DNA of 64,000 nt from Bactrocera neohumeralis (GCF_024586455.1 NC_065922.1:30748089-30812088), one strand, 5' to 3'. Shown: positions 51,101 through 52,689, counted from the first letter of the stretch. Notes: generated from the letters alone by a model not told the origin. A program made the numbers and translations.

Positions 51101-51441
51101 TTGCGACAGCGCCTGTACCGATGGTTGCCCAGAGCTGACTAAACTTCCGTGAAGCCCAACTATTTACTAGAAGAACACGAGAGCATACGAAAGAACCGAC
51201 CCGCTCCCATTATACCGATAGAGGTTCTAGGGCGCCTTTCCTTGCAGGTCATCAGCCTTACAATTTCCTACCATTCCGCTGTGGCCTGGCACCTATTCCA
51301 ATCTTATTATAAAGACACTCGATGCTATTGAAAGCGAGGTTAGGCACTTTAGTGTTTATTATCTATAGCACAGAGATTTCTTACCTTCTGAAACTCCTGG
51401 TGTTGGTTCTGGCCGTGCTAATAGTTTCTCCAGTTTGATAA
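2972..51441 (-). CDS. Spliced single-pass transmembrane protein gene, C-terminal 212 residues (five exons; 5' end not found)
   Basis: Joining 51441-51385, 49149-49006, 37112-36919, 34620-34524 and 3120-2972 on the minus strand gives one continuous frame ending in TAA. Each junction has an AG acceptor and a GTAAGN donor, and the phases agree (1, 1, 0, 1), which chance would not give. The product has an acidic, Ser/Thr/Asn-rich ectodomain (ATNTDYLNSSED, with N-glycosylation sites such as NST), one hydrophobic helix (VIIVGLVLMLWVGAIVLFF), then a basic juxtamembrane stretch (NRWGKIRMLEPYQPK). The cytoplasmic tail contains RASVSRMSMG, PRPPRKTRSAMDL and a final DEAAEQV. I do not recognise the family. 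It is likely a plasma-membrane protein with an exposed N terminus. Signal peptide and first exon(s) must lie above 51441. The introns hold all the nested genes listed here. Confidence 0.8.
3121..3640. other. Intron sequence, nothing recognised
   Basis: AT-rich intron immediately upstream of the last exon, up to the dispersed repeat that starts near 3640. No coding or element signature was seen. Confidence 0.5.
3640..4150. repeat. Dispersed repeat, copy 1 (matches 52690-53290)
   Basis: Shares long near-identical stretches in the same orientation with 52690-53290, for example AAATAGTTGTAATCGAAAAA and CCTTCGTCCAAGTCTT. No intact coding sequence is visible. The family is unclear; it could be a non-autonomous element. 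Confidence 0.7.
4329..6700 (-). mobile_element. piggyBac-family DNA transposon, near full length
   Basis: The element is 2372 bp and flanked by TTAA at 4325-4328 and 6701-6704, the piggyBac target duplication. The ends are inverted: the left begins CCCTTAATCGGGCA and the reverse complement of the right begins CCCTTTACCTGGTCA. Near-palindromic subterminal motifs of the form TGTNACAnAnATGTNACA occur at 4461-4478, 6320-6337 and 6668-6685. The interior encodes a transposase on the minus strand, broken by two frameshifts. It sits in the 31 kb intron of the membrane-protein gene. Confidence 0.92.
4503..6290 (-). pseudogene. piggyBac transposase, two frameshifts
   Basis: The main frame (6219-4828, 463 codons) carries the piggyBac DDE domain with aspartates in CVDEQ (about residue 222), YFDNYFTS (304) and MGGVDLID (419 and 422). 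The C terminus continues in another frame from about 4840 to 4503: FRLQIAETLLKYG, then a Cys-rich finger with CKMPNCQG, CEKCG and later Cys/His. The N terminus MSKTLSKGEIREILDE lies in a third frame from about 6290 and meets the main frame at a (GAT)n run near 6230. Both breaks fall on simple sequence: a run of nine A on the coding strand near 4846 and the GAT run. Either the copy is slightly decayed or these are homopolymer/repeat sequencing errors in an otherwise intact gene. Confidence 0.9.
6903..7494 (-). pseudogene. Subfamily A nested gene, degraded copy (MGVQQSKKCD)
   Basis: It starts MGVQQSKKCDNE at 7494 and matches the copy at 22548-20998 in the same orientation. A one-base insertion in the codons after KKRLK shifts the frame, so the first frame stops at 7279. 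The rest of the homology (FSDMKTTLKN, ILSRIPLEQVIIMEKLM, NYSLKIRHS) continues in another frame to a stop at 6903. Compared with the longer copy it also lacks an internal stretch of roughly 60 residues after the HKI segment, and everything C-terminal of RHSQS. The family is not recognised. Promoter elements are still intact, so it may still be transcribed. Confidence 0.8.
7591..7750 (-). promoter_or_regulatory. Promoter of the 7494 copy: TATA, initiator, TAGteam sites
   Basis: TATAAAAA starts at 7631 on the minus strand, 34 bp upstream of an AAACAGTTC initiator (A at 7597). Upstream lie CAGGTAA (7639-7645) and CAGGTAG (7711-7717 and 7744-7750). The same arrangement recurs at the other subfamily A genes. 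Confidence 0.7.
7940..8215. repeat. Conserved non-coding block, copy 1 (matches 22965-23200)
   Basis: Strongly similar in the same orientation to 22965-23200, including TTGCTAAAGCAGCAAACGTA, GCCGTATGCTCTCATATGAT and GTGAATAAACCGGTGTAAAG. It lies upstream of a subfamily A gene in both places, so it belongs to the same direct duplication. No protein frame is visible. Confidence 0.75.
8490..8840 (+). repeat. Dispersed fly repeat ('GGCAGCTATATG' family)
   Basis: It contains the recurring phrases TTTCAAATTTTTGCAGAAAA, ACAAGAACTTGA, CTATATGCTATAGT and GACAAATGGGCAGCTT. The same phrases occur near 16.85, 18.3, 34.8, 37.5, 42.9 and 50.3 kb. It is non-coding; short frames across it are incidental. 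Confidence 0.7.
8850..9785. other. Intron sequence, nothing recognised
   Basis: AT-rich sequence between the dispersed repeat and the outer edge of the left duplication arm. No gene or element was recognised. Confidence 0.5.
9907..10090 (+). promoter_or_regulatory. Promoter of the 10141 gene: TATA and TAGteam sites
   Basis: TATAAAAG lies at 10047-10054, about 90 bp before the chosen ATG; the initiator is uncertain (TCAG at 10082). Upstream are CAGGTAA (9907-9913), TAGGTAA (9915-9921) and TAGGTAG on the minus strand (9951-9957). The TATA box lies downstream of the first ATG of the open frame (9973), which rules that ATG out as the start. Confidence 0.65.
10141..10908 (+). CDS. Subfamily B nested gene: short basic protein with W/HRAYxxCQ repeats
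   Basis: An intronless 255-codon gene. The start at 10141 is chosen because a TATA box lies at 10047 and the product then begins MGIQHSKKCAS, an N-myristoylation consensus (Gly2, Ser6) followed by Lys-Lys-Cys. Four repeats carry (W/H)(D)RAYxxCQ at about residues 68, 117, 166 and 205. Between them is a 49-residue period with PTTTPKKQK and KRRPHKEPISYPWDRAYALC. The C terminus is very basic (KTRRTRRGSSLRRHPYNK), then PTIGEENK. No transmembrane segment is seen. An AATAAA at 10942 is a likely poly(A) signal. A diverged copy lies at 48570-47818. The family is not recognised; I infer a membrane-anchored adaptor-like protein from the N terminus. Confidence 0.75.
   Translation: MGIQHSKKCASNGENSTTLPSQHNTVTSIKPDLTTTNPVLTDGPVSPSLRKPKSKTYIRAEKPTTYTPHRAYTICQESALESTYNNTENLVSVRPTTTPKKQKCRRRPHKEPISYPWDRAYALCQQSASKNTNYDDENLTSVRPTTTPKKQKSKRRPHKEPISYPWDRAYALCQESASKPTDYNAVNLECESKLQPHKKPIICTWDRAFAICQKNMKRDESQKQISCKTRRTRRGSSLRRHPYNKTLPTIGEENK
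11640..11990 (-). pseudogene. Coding-like relic shared by both duplication arms (left copy)
   Basis: On the minus strand one frame reads TAEEIAESTIRLGTGQVQEM and RISLRNNEIT, preceded by KAVDVAAAYI. The right arm (about 46070-46440) carries the same sequence, with different frameshifts. Both copies are broken. I do not recognise the protein; it could be a retrocopy of a cellular gene or part of a transposon. Confidence 0.5.
12262..13816 (-). mobile_element. Tc1-family transposon, apparently intact, IR/DR type
   Basis: The element is 1555 bp and flanked by TA (12260-12261 and 13817-13818). The ends are inverted: CACCCGCGAAATATTTATAA on the left and CACCCTGCGAAATATTTACA on the reverse complement of the right. 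A second copy of the end motif (CGAAATA..TATAAAGCCA) lies about 180 bp inside each end (about 12442-12462 and 13618-13640), giving the IR/DR layout of Minos- and Sleeping Beauty-like elements. It carries one uninterrupted transposase. It lies in the left duplication arm; the right arm has an empty site near 45850. Confidence 0.93.
12510..13505 (-). CDS. Tc1 transposase, DD34E, full length
   Basis: An unbroken frame of 331 codons, the usual length for Tc1 transposases. The N terminus has paired helix-turn-helix DNA-binding domains (LTEEEKGKIIAYHEEGLSNR, RDISRRLNRSKDIV) linked by the AT-hook-like RSGRPPK (about 55-61). The catalytic triad is visible: Asp146 in FTDEKKF, Asp233 in QQDNAAIH and Glu268 in NPIENLW, with 34 residues between the last two. 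The family signatures GGGSLMVWAGI and SPDLNPIE are intact. It would cut and paste the element at TA sites. Because frame, triad and both termini are intact, this copy may be active. Confidence 0.95.
   Translation of the reverse strand: MSRGKTLTEEEKGKIIAYHEEGLSNRDISRRLNRSKDIVRNFLKLGTNYGKNKRSGRPPKVNERQKRSIKRLIMQENVSARQIKQQVNLEIGVRRVQQILKCELDCIYDKKCAKPSLTEKHKLARLCFAEKYRFWDDEWKTVIFTDEKKFNLYGPDGLQKHWRPIESTRQKCKRRNFGGGSLMVWAGITYRGKTPVCFVTTKMDSEYYIKLLDEVLIDFGEEFVGNEFIFQQDNAAIHRSKKTVDFLLARNIKFLDWPAISPDLNPIENLWSVLSAKVFEKGRQFDNVKCLRNAIVEKWEAIDQTVIHSLTNSMPRRLEEVIANNRGHTSY
13840..14330 (-). pseudogene. Older Tc1-like transposase relic (left arm)
   Basis: The minus strand reads REANTSFKCGVSSVMVWGCF, then GVGNLHFIDGIIN, a Tc1 core around the second catalytic region. 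It has stops and no intact ends. The homologous relic in the right arm is at about 45540-45850. It predates the inverted duplication, unlike the intact element beside it. Confidence 0.7.
14873..16275 (-). pseudogene. Subfamily A nested gene, left-arm copy with a frameshift (MSGMELKKCD)
   Basis: Begins MSGMELKKCDYDSLAPKS at 16275. It is nearly identical to the intact 467-residue copy at 43630-45033 until about 15335, where one base is missing (GTTGTAAATC against GTTGGAATATC). The first frame then runs to a stop at 15259, while the true C terminus continues in another frame from about 15310 to 14873 and ends MQARNV as in the intact copy. It has the same promoter as the other copies (TATA at 16404-16411). 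Function is unknown. The single frameshift could be real or an assembly error. Confidence 0.8.
16404..16530 (-). promoter_or_regulatory. Promoter of the 16275 copy: TATA and TAGteam sites
   Basis: TATAAAAA on the minus strand (16411-16404) precedes an AAACAGTTC initiator about 34 bp downstream. CAGGTAG is at 16419-16425, TAGGTAG at 16491-16497 and CAGGTAC at 16524-16530. Confidence 0.65.
16780..17210 (+). repeat. Dispersed fly repeat, left-arm copy
   Basis: Same family as 8490-8840, with GCAGCTATGCGCTATAGTGG and GACGAAATCGACGCAGCTCA, ending in a TTGTTCGGGGTATAAT segment. The right arm carries it inverted at about 42680-43090. Confidence 0.7.
17540..17770 (-). repeat. Local tandem repeat, unit about 115 bp, two copies
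   Basis: TTTTCCAGAG, then AATATATTGTGGTCAGA, occurs twice in succession. The right arm has the same two units at 42180-42400. It marks the inner edge of the inverted duplication. Confidence 0.6.
18220..18460 (+). repeat. Dispersed fly repeat, fragment
   Basis: Carries AAGAACTTGATCCCGATCGT and CAGTTTGCATGGCAGCTATT, phrases of the family at 8490-8840. Confidence 0.6.
18510..19560 (-). pseudogene. Decayed non-LTR retrotransposon reverse-transcriptase fragment
   Basis: On the minus strand, pieces read KLLEKIVKEKLTTLVEDNEI and LPTQHFGFRIEPNTVHPQV (RT core) near 19100-18980, then LSPQKTQVVLLSRKR and VIYLGIILDTKL near 18680-18560, the thumb-region motif of Jockey-like LINEs. Stops and gaps break the frame. 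Clade assignment beyond 'Jockey-like' is uncertain. Confidence 0.6.
19561..20760. other. Intron sequence, nothing recognised
   Basis: AT-rich sequence with one short piece resembling the dispersed fly repeats (19890-20030, AGATGGACAGACAGTCAC). No gene was recognised. Confidence 0.45.
20998..22548 (-). CDS. Subfamily A nested gene, 516 residues (MGALQSKKCD), C terminus truncated
   Basis: The start at 22548 gives MGALQSKKCDYESISSKS: an N-myristoylation consensus followed by Lys-Lys-Cys. Next come a basic, Ser/Pro-rich region (KRKYKPASASPAGAAAAAH, GSPLKKRLKSDTITGED) and a long charged, helical repeat region. Two units resemble each other: RVPMEQVIIMEKLMAELKQR and DIPEEQVKLMEKVMTELKEH. ISPxxSLxEELxKEMExRI repeats follow. 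It ends GENIDKKYVAL after a one-base deletion relative to the 43630 copy (GACAAG for GACCAAG). The lost tail of about 85 residues is still readable in another frame from about 20995 down to about 20790 (LRMQARNL). It is intronless, with no membrane span and unknown function. Confidence 0.75.
   Translation of the reverse strand: MGALQSKKCDYESISSKSGRYINEDNEVSKRQSDFKRKYKPASASPAGAAAAAHILSRYSGSPLKKRLKSDTITGEDKNTTQEFSDMKTMLKNINNLTGTSLEIGTIQSHGKEVHIANIKESTKNKSYHHLVHKICLRGGPYFRKFLPKPIVAAKPLLILTKTEDTVVKTNCETDLSTIANTKGHDDILAQIKLDKLKSQILSRVPMEQVIIMEKLMAELKQRLAQRCKEIEKSATSQQHQPKKDTKNYNLKIRHSYSRSRYTPYESLKQKRKEYLGTSVLATQQYGSFPELRRILKPRFLPDIPEEQVKLMEKVMTELKEHIAKRNLKKEMQTLCQTKKSTCLNEKYRNEVRSQAQHQHDLAVISSRSSVFFEISRNRTTEIKSQAKDLDMITPRTSLTKEMQRRISNPNLRKEMKSEELTNELKLRIAKCKLLKGISRKRDIGIKFQAQDLAVISPSSSLAEKLMKEMELRIAKRALEKEMKAASIKPRKKYSQVSLPPTASEGENIDKKYVAL
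22640..22814 (-). promoter_or_regulatory. Promoter of the 22548 gene: TATA, initiator, TAGteam site
   Basis: TATAAAAA starts at 22680 (minus), 34 bp before the A of a good TCAGTT initiator (22646). CAGGTAG is at 22775-22781 and CAGGTAT at 22808-22814. Confidence 0.7.
22965..23300 (+). repeat. Conserved non-coding block, copy 2, with an exon-like end
   Basis: Copy of 7940-8215. In this copy the block ends with ATGGATACGATTTCTGGC, ten codons and then GGTGAGTAAG, which looks like a short first coding exon with a splice donor on the plus strand. I found no downstream exon. It could be the decayed 5' exon of another gene carried by the duplication. Confidence 0.55.
23498..24432 (-). mobile_element. 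mariner element, decayed
   Basis: Ends are inverted: CACTGTGACAAAAAAGTACC on the left, and the right end reads ATTACTTTTTGTCACA, with TA on both sides (23496 and 24433). On the minus strand the mariner phrases HEFVPNGQTVNKEFYLA and RHLRENICRKRPES are readable, then PLLKTRFYS and VGITLKTAK near the C terminus. There are many stops. It is dead. Confidence 0.85.
24884..25546 (-). CDS. Spatzle-like cytokine A (Toll-ligand family), intronless
   Basis: 220 residues. The signal peptide (ITLVGVLLIIKYTGS) is followed by a prodomain with Cys63 and Cys73 and an FEKFKPYFKDDF segment like that of Spatzle. Activation is predicted after Arg113 (NVTNR / MNDD), ten residues before Cys124, which matches the spacing at the Easter/SPE cleavage site of Drosophila Spatzle. 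The cystine-knot domain keeps CES...LVYPK, SKWLMVVQHEQYKQGVLVEQ, Cys161, Cys168, Cys182 and ACKCAL (Cys210, Cys212). Ala209 stands where Spatzle has the inter-chain Cys98, so a covalent dimer is not expected. It is likely secreted and cleaved by a serine protease to act on a Toll receptor. No introns are seen, which suggests a retrocopy origin. NF-kB sites lie upstream. Confidence 0.9.
   Translation of the reverse strand: MMNPRLRLEITLVGVLLIIKYTGSRPVTDIETEIVLDDLFEMGTGFYVFNTTKGESNDDAINCPERLKGQTFCTEVTNYLEATQLNKFSREEFEKFKPYFKDDFVQPINVTNRMNDDSDDSYYCESKTRLVYPKVAETVESKWLMVVQHEQYKQGVLVEQCENEDAPCKFDELLPLGVKSRCKQHFVYRSLVVLVDGVMQESMVRLPNACKCALRDLRKS
25621..25787 (-). promoter_or_regulatory. Spatzle-like A control region: TATA, initiator, three kB-type sites
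   Basis: On the minus strand TATAAAAA starts at 25787, and a TCAGTT initiator (A at 25755) lies 32 bp downstream, giving a leader of about 210 bases. GGGAATTTCC is at 25694-25703, GGGTTTTTCCC at 25739-25749 and GGGGAAAACC (minus) at 25630-25621. They match Dorsal/Dif/Relish consensus forms. Two lie in the predicted leader, so the real start site may differ. Confidence 0.6.
25800..26340. other. Intron sequence, nothing recognised
   Basis: No gene or element was recognised between the Spatzle-like A control region and the RTE fragment. Confidence 0.4.
26345..26545 (-). pseudogene. RTE LINE 3' fragment
   Basis: The minus strand reads NVFDAVPAGGSRGS and GISNWRQAAKKKNEW, the RTE C-terminal tail also seen at 63.5 kb. 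It is a short, dead fragment. Confidence 0.75.
26563..27420 (-). pseudogene. IS630/Tc1/mariner-type transposase relic
   Basis: The minus strand contains KIQLIQELKLNDSQARCTFL, then KKILFSNEAHFWLNGYVTKQ (first catalytic region, with SNEAHF in place of SDEAHF) and NCRIYNDDNPQAI. Nearer 26700 it has LDYLLRGYAKSIVY (from DFFLWGYVK). The frames are broken and the middle, with the second Asp, is missing. The same family is tandemly repeated at 55.5-57.5 kb. Confidence 0.75.
27430..30700. other. Long intron stretch without a recognised gene
   Basis: AT-rich sequence with scattered short frames but no family signature, repeat array or RNA gene that I can identify. A short minus-strand frame at 29750-29962 has two hydrophobic segments and no supporting splice or promoter signal. 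Confidence 0.45.
30738..31403 (-). CDS. Spatzle-like cytokine B, intronless
   Basis: 221 residues from the ATG at 31403. That start is chosen because it aligns with copy C and begins a good signal peptide (LLKILTISLIVLQTSA / RPAP); an in-frame ATG at 31502 would add 33 non-signal residues just after the predicted transcription start. The prodomain has Cys68 and Cys78 and an FEKFRAYFTDDM segment. Cleavage is predicted after Arg118 (IATR / MEIE). The knot domain reads TNLIYPEG, WLLVVQYEQHKQGVLVEE, CKQNFTYRKLVVLMDG, LPSTCECI. Thr213 replaces the inter-chain Cys, and the third knot Cys is also absent (ERPGEE for DAPCKF), leaving five cysteines. About 95% identical to copy C by eye and inverted relative to it. 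Confidence 0.9.
   Translation of the reverse strand: MTSTLNSLLKILTISLIVLQTSARPAPIADPSKDIMHKLQSIFKLDEGLMVYNTGVAREELEDDEIVCAERRAGKSYCKEVENYMEATRLDKIDPKEFEKFRAYFTDDMAMPLNIATRMEIEVVKKPCNTITNLIYPEGAMSEDAKWLLVVQYEQHKQGVLVEECENEERPGEENSTLPLEDIPKCKQNFTYRKLVVLMDGVMKEEMVKLPSTCECIMSSI
31515..31662 (-). promoter_or_regulatory. Spatzle-like B promoter: TCAGTC initiator, TATA, two kB sites
   Basis: TATAAAA starts at 31551 (minus), 33 bp from the A of a TCAGTC initiator (31518). Upstream are GGGTATTCCC (31615-31624) and GGGAAAACCC (31652-31661), the latter a textbook Dorsal site. They lie about 100 and 135 bp upstream of the predicted start. Confidence 0.75.
31700..33100. other. Intron stretch without a recognised gene
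   Basis: Contains a 121-codon plus-strand frame at 32354-32719 with hydrophobic stretches but no family match, promoter or splice evidence. I do not call it a gene. Confidence 0.4.
33118..34210 (-). mobile_element. mariner element, decayed (copy 1)
   Basis: Inverted ends: GTAAGACTTTGTTCATAATT on the left, and AAAAAGTCTTAC closing at 34210. On the minus strand mariner ('SETMAR-like') phrases are readable, such as PHTPDLAPCDFWIF near 33370 and EHWKKRWLKCIGAKGDYF near 33190. There are many stops. Same subfamily as 39500-40728, in opposite orientation. Confidence 0.85.
34524..34620 (-). CDS. Membrane-protein gene, penultimate known exon
   Basis: 97 bases: acceptor TTTTCCAG before 34620 and donor G/GTAAGC after 34524. 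It encodes RASVSRMSMGLVNNINM, PTCQFAAYNPTIYAK and the first base of a Gly codon completed by the exon at 3120. Confidence 0.85.
34750..34925 (+). repeat. Dispersed fly repeat, fragment
   Basis: ACAAGAACTTGATTCCGATT, then ACTATAGTGGTCCGATATCG and ACAAATGAGCAGCTTCTTGG: family of 8490-8840. Confidence 0.7.
35257..35471 (+). promoter_or_regulatory. Spatzle-like C promoter: two kB sites, TATA, TCAGTC initiator
   Basis: GGGAATTTCC is at 35257-35266 and GGGTTTTCCC at 35400-35409. TATATAAG starts at 35435, 33 bp before the A of TCAGTC (35468). The core promoter is homologous to that of copy B (shared GGGCTGCAAATCGA-like stretch), but the kB sites are at different positions. Confidence 0.75.
35573..36238 (+). 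CDS. Spatzle-like cytokine C, intronless
   Basis: 221 residues with signal peptide MLKILTIFLIVLQTSA / RPAP. Prodomain Cys68 and Cys78; predicted cleavage after Arg118; knot cysteines at 128, 165, 186, 214 and 216. As in copy B, Thr213 replaces the Spatzle inter-chain Cys and the third knot Cys is missing (ERSGEEN). The core TNLIYPEGAMSEDAKWLLVV and CKQNFTYRKLVVLIDG matches Spatzle. It lies in the 2.3 kb intron of the membrane-protein gene, antisense to it. A secreted Toll-type ligand, or a decoy, is the likely role; which Toll receptor is unknown. Confidence 0.9.
   Translation: MTSKLRSMLKILTIFLIVLQTSARPAPIADPSKDIMEKLQSIFKLDEGLMVYNTGVAREELEDDEIVCAERRAGKSYCKEVENYMEATRLDKIDPKEFEKFRAYFTDDMALPLNIATRMEIEVAKKPCNTITNLIYPEGAMSEDAKWLLVVQYEQHKQGVLVEECENEERSGEENSTLQLEDIAKCKQNFTYRKLVVLIDGVMKEEMVKLPSTCECIMSAI
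36919..37112 (-). CDS. Membrane-protein gene, transmembrane exon
   Basis: 194 bases with acceptor TTTCTGCTTCAAG and donor GGG/GTAAGT. It encodes PKIVVRPEEV, the single membrane helix IIVGLVLMLWVGAIVLFF, and the basic juxtamembrane NRWGKIRMLEPYQPKFQQ, then SSCPLVDIDAIPTHG. By the positive-inside rule the C-terminal part is cytoplasmic. Confidence 0.88.
37300..37870 (+). repeat. Dispersed fly repeat, about 2.5 tandem units
   Basis: The phrase 'AGTTTGTATGGCGGCTATAT...AGTGGTCTCATCT' recurs three times (about 37430, 37590 and 37735), with TTCGTGAAGATATCT between, so this copy is internally repeated. Confidence 0.7.
37900..39490. other. Intron stretch with ACATA/TGTA-rich simple sequence
   Basis: The stretch 38270-38900 is rich in ACATATG/CATGTATG words typical of fly non-coding DNA. 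Overlapping frames on both strands there (for example 38466-38930 minus) come from this biased sequence. No gene is called. Confidence 0.5.
39500..40728 (+). mobile_element. mariner element, decayed (copy 2)
   Basis: The plus strand shows LENRPLAVRDLTGIVGISEG, then KRIITGDESWIYACVPE (first catalytic Asp region), AIRKNRPELWPDNS and LAPCGFWLFSKLKRPLWG in different frames. The right end AAAGTCTTAC (40719-40728) matches the end of copy 1; the left end is degenerate. It is dead. Confidence 0.85.
40740..42135. other. Intron stretch without a recognised gene
   Basis: AT-rich; hydrophobic frames at 40961-41311 (+) and 41377-41679 (-) have no family match and no promoter or splice support. Confidence 0.4.
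42680..43090 (-). repeat. Dispersed fly repeat, right-arm copy
   Basis: Inverted partner of 16780-17210, with CCACTATAGCGCATAGCTGC. Confidence 0.7.
43376..43530 (+). promoter_or_regulatory. Promoter of the 43630 gene: TAGteam sites, TATA, initiator
   Basis: Minus-strand heptamers: CAGGTAC (43376-43382), TAGGTAG (43409-43415) and CAGGTAG (43481-43487). TATAAAAA starts at 43495 and lies 34 bp before the A of AAACAGTTC (43529). Confidence 0.7.
43630..45033 (+). CDS. Subfamily A nested gene, intact 467-residue copy (MSGMELKTCD)
   Basis: An intronless gene about 100 bp downstream of its initiator, with AATAAA at 45121. The N terminus is MSGMELKTCDYDSLAPKS. Gly2 of the MGxxxS paralogues is Ser here, so N-myristoylation is lost. 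A basic KRKYTPESDSPAGG and SPLKTRLKSDTITGEDK region follows. Then come four ISPRxSLSEELTKExExRI repeats (starting near residues 157, 207, 255 and 317) separated by IxxQAxxLxV linkers. These are highly charged and likely helical or coiled coil. Next are KRALEKEMKAASIKP and a C-terminal LSQIQREQTNLIASVMSELR unit like those of the 22548 copy. The protein ends MQARNV. No membrane span or known domain is seen; a structural or scaffold role is only a guess. Confidence 0.8.
   Translation: MSGMELKTCDYDSLAPKSESYINEDEMEIKRQFNFKRKYTPESDSPAGGARTLSRYDGSPLKTRLKSDTITGEDKYTLQEFADIKPTLKNIKSITGKSPELETIESHGKKVHYSANIKEKVYDIEKAMAELKEHAQTQRISLSKEFTGTSHNFAMISPRYSPSEELTREQERRIANSKCFSRRNEERTTEIIHQAQTQHDLSVISPRRSLSEELTKELEFSNARSKLLTEISRNRATEIRYQAEDLAVISPRNSLSDKLTKEMERRISSPTQKEEMKSQELTKKLELHLAKNKLLTGISRKRDIGIKSRAEDLVGISPRSSLSEELTKKMELRIAKRALEKEMKAASIKPNIIKSDNIHQNRYSPYEIAKQMRKKCSQVSLPTASEGENLDQEVRRSLRPLFLSQIQREQTNLIASVMSELRECLAKRNTENADNPLHSIQPKLIYRNQAAARSSEPVKLRMQARNV
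45540..45850 (+). pseudogene. Tc1-like relic (right arm)
   Basis: FRDESKFSLNMSDERVKTWR and EANTSFKCSVSSVK on the plus strand: the same relic as 13840-14330. Confidence 0.65.
46070..46440 (+). pseudogene. Coding-like relic shared by both arms (right copy)
   Basis: Frames read ISYRTPSDNAFRSKEAVDVA, AEEIAESTIRLGTGQVQEM and RSLECLRYMQNRQYQVQEP, with breaks at different places from the left copy (11640-11990). The family is not recognised. Confidence 0.5.
46600..47250 (+). pseudogene. mariner transposase relic
   Basis: GREVIEDLPLACRPFTSVND, then KVKEAAVEIRHDGINVTQNI and LIPKDLNLLQKRRRVGVGKQ follow the mariner N-terminal half. Later pieces (RNRPHFKAE) are out of frame. The left arm keeps only a truncated piece (about 11350-11460). 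Confidence 0.7.
47818..48570 (-). CDS. Subfamily B nested gene, right-arm copy, 250 residues
   Basis: The start at 48570 is supported by a TATA box at 48664 (minus), which lies inside the longer open frame. The product is MGIQHSKKCASNVEYSATLP, the same myristoylation-type N terminus as the 10141 gene. Four repeats of (D)(R/H)(A/S)(Y/F)xxCQ with PWDRAYAICQ and PWDRAYALCQ follow, with spacer PTTTPKKPKSKKRPQKES. A basic C terminus ends RRHPYNKALPTIGEENY. Both arm copies are open, so both are probably under constraint despite clear divergence. Confidence 0.75.
   Translation of the reverse strand: MGIQHSKKCASNVEYSATLPSQYNTVISTVSPSLRKSKSKNYCGDEKPTTYLLDHSYTICQESVSEPKANNVEKLVSLRPTTTPRKQKTKRRPHKEPISYPWDRAYAICQEGASQPTDNNTDNLVSVRPTTTPKKPKSKKRPQKESITYPWDRAYALCQESASKSTDNNGENLVSVQPTSLSKECGSKIQSHKKSTICTWDRAFAICQKNAKRDEPQKQIICKTRKTLRRISLRRHPYNKALPTIGEENY
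48658..48733 (-). promoter_or_regulatory. Promoter of the 48570 gene: TATA and TAGteam site
   Basis: GGTATAAAAGG on the minus strand (TATA from 48664) and CAGGTAA at 48727-48733. Confidence 0.6.
49006..49149 (-). CDS. Membrane-protein gene, ectodomain exon
   Basis: 144 bases: acceptor AATTTAAG and donor GTG/GTAAGT. It encodes WGSGWNGPNFIVEIEETG, then SASATNTDYLNSSED and NSTLAGS, acidic and Ser/Asn-rich as expected of an extracellular stalk. Confidence 0.85.
49160..50110. other. Intron stretch without a recognised gene
   Basis: AT-rich; nothing recognised. Confidence 0.45.
50120..50460 (-). repeat. Dispersed fly repeat, minus orientation
   Basis: The reverse complement carries CCACAGTGGTCCGATATCGG-like and GAACAAACTCTTGAGGAAAA phrases, plus a TGGCTAAATCGACTCAGCTC tail: family of 8490-8840. 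Confidence 0.7.
50700..51340 (-). pseudogene. LINE 3' fragment (ribonuclease H / zinc-knuckle end)
   Basis: A GC-richer stretch. On the minus strand it reads, across frames, TTQHFLLDCLAFGRLRFKRL and TFRHPTELCKFLLATKRF, resembling the 3' end of Jockey/R1-like LINEs. It is heavily broken. Confidence 0.5.
51385..51441 (-). CDS. Membrane-protein gene, first exon found
   Basis: 57 bases with acceptor TTTTCTTACAG and donor AAG/GTAAGA. It encodes IKLEKLLARPEPTPGVSE, framed by two bases of an incoming codon and one outgoing base. A phase-1 donor must lie upstream. Confidence 0.75.
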
Positions 51442-51444
51442 CTG

Positions 51445-52680
51445 TAAGAAAATAGAGAAAACATATTATGTCTCAATGAAATATTAAATGAGGCAGATTC
51501 TACATAATATTTAGTGTTAAATAGTTTTGATTTAGTTTTTAGTGTAATTAATTTTTGCTTATAAACAAATTTTTTGCCTATTTTACTCAATACAAAATCG
51601 AATTATCATTATCTGTTTTCCGTTTCAAGCATTGGGAAATGACAGTTACCATTTTAATAAGGCATCCTCTACAAATATTTTATACCCAAGTTGTATGCTT
51701 ACTGGGTTATCCTTTCACACTTTCTGCATTGCATTGTCTATTTTATTTGTGGCAGTAGAGTAAAATTTCGCAGAAAACTTCTACTGTAACTGCATATCGT
51801 ACCAACACAGAGAATCATGTGTGTTTTCGGAATAAATATATAAATAGTAAATTTGTTTGCTTGGGATTTTCTCTAGTGTGCAACTTTTATTATCACCTTT
51901 CCCCAAAATGCTTGTTAGCAAAATGTCCGAAATACCGCAGTGAGACAGGTGTTTGTGGTTGAAAAGTTTCTGGTTGCAAAGCAATTTAATGGTCAACAAA
52001 AAATCTACGTATCCAAAACCACATAGTATGTACATATGTATTAGGCAAAGCTTGCACGTTGCAAAAACTTTGGCACAAAAAGTATCAACATTGTCATGGC
52101 GTAAAATGTAAATTTAGCATTTGGATAGAATAGGTAAGGAAAACCAGTTAGTAGAGTCTTATTGGACGTTTTGCCAACTGTTAATCGGAATATTATTTAT
52201 TCTTATTAGACAACAGGGTGTTTCAAGTAACCATAGTTTTATGGTTATTTGGAAAAGTGAGTGCAAAAATCTTTCTATCTAGGTAGTATGTTCCGGTGCT
52301 AAAATCCTTGTGTGGACAGTGACATATGTATTTTACTACTCAGATTGTTCAACGACAGTTTTAAAATCCAACTTAAGCTTGACTTAGTCTCATTTTTGGT
52401 TGAAACATCAGCGTTACCCGAGAAAATTTTTTTTGCGAATATAATTGAACTTTATCATACATGTGTGTTTGTTTTTTTTTCCCCATGATTCTAAGTTTTT
52501 AATTCACTTTTGAATTCACTGAAATATGAACTGCTGTAGGAAGGAAGGTGTGAGGTATGGTACTGGTATGATAATAACTATGGATTTTTTGATGCAGAAT
52601 CAGTGCCGTTAAAGAATTAATGCCTTCATATTCATCTCTTTTGGTCTTTAAATTGATTATTACGCGCTTCAGAAGGACTT
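51445..52680. other. Intron or upstream stretch without a recognised gene
   Basis: AT-rich; nothing recognised. Confidence 0.4.
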
Positions 52681-52689
52681 TTTTGGGTT

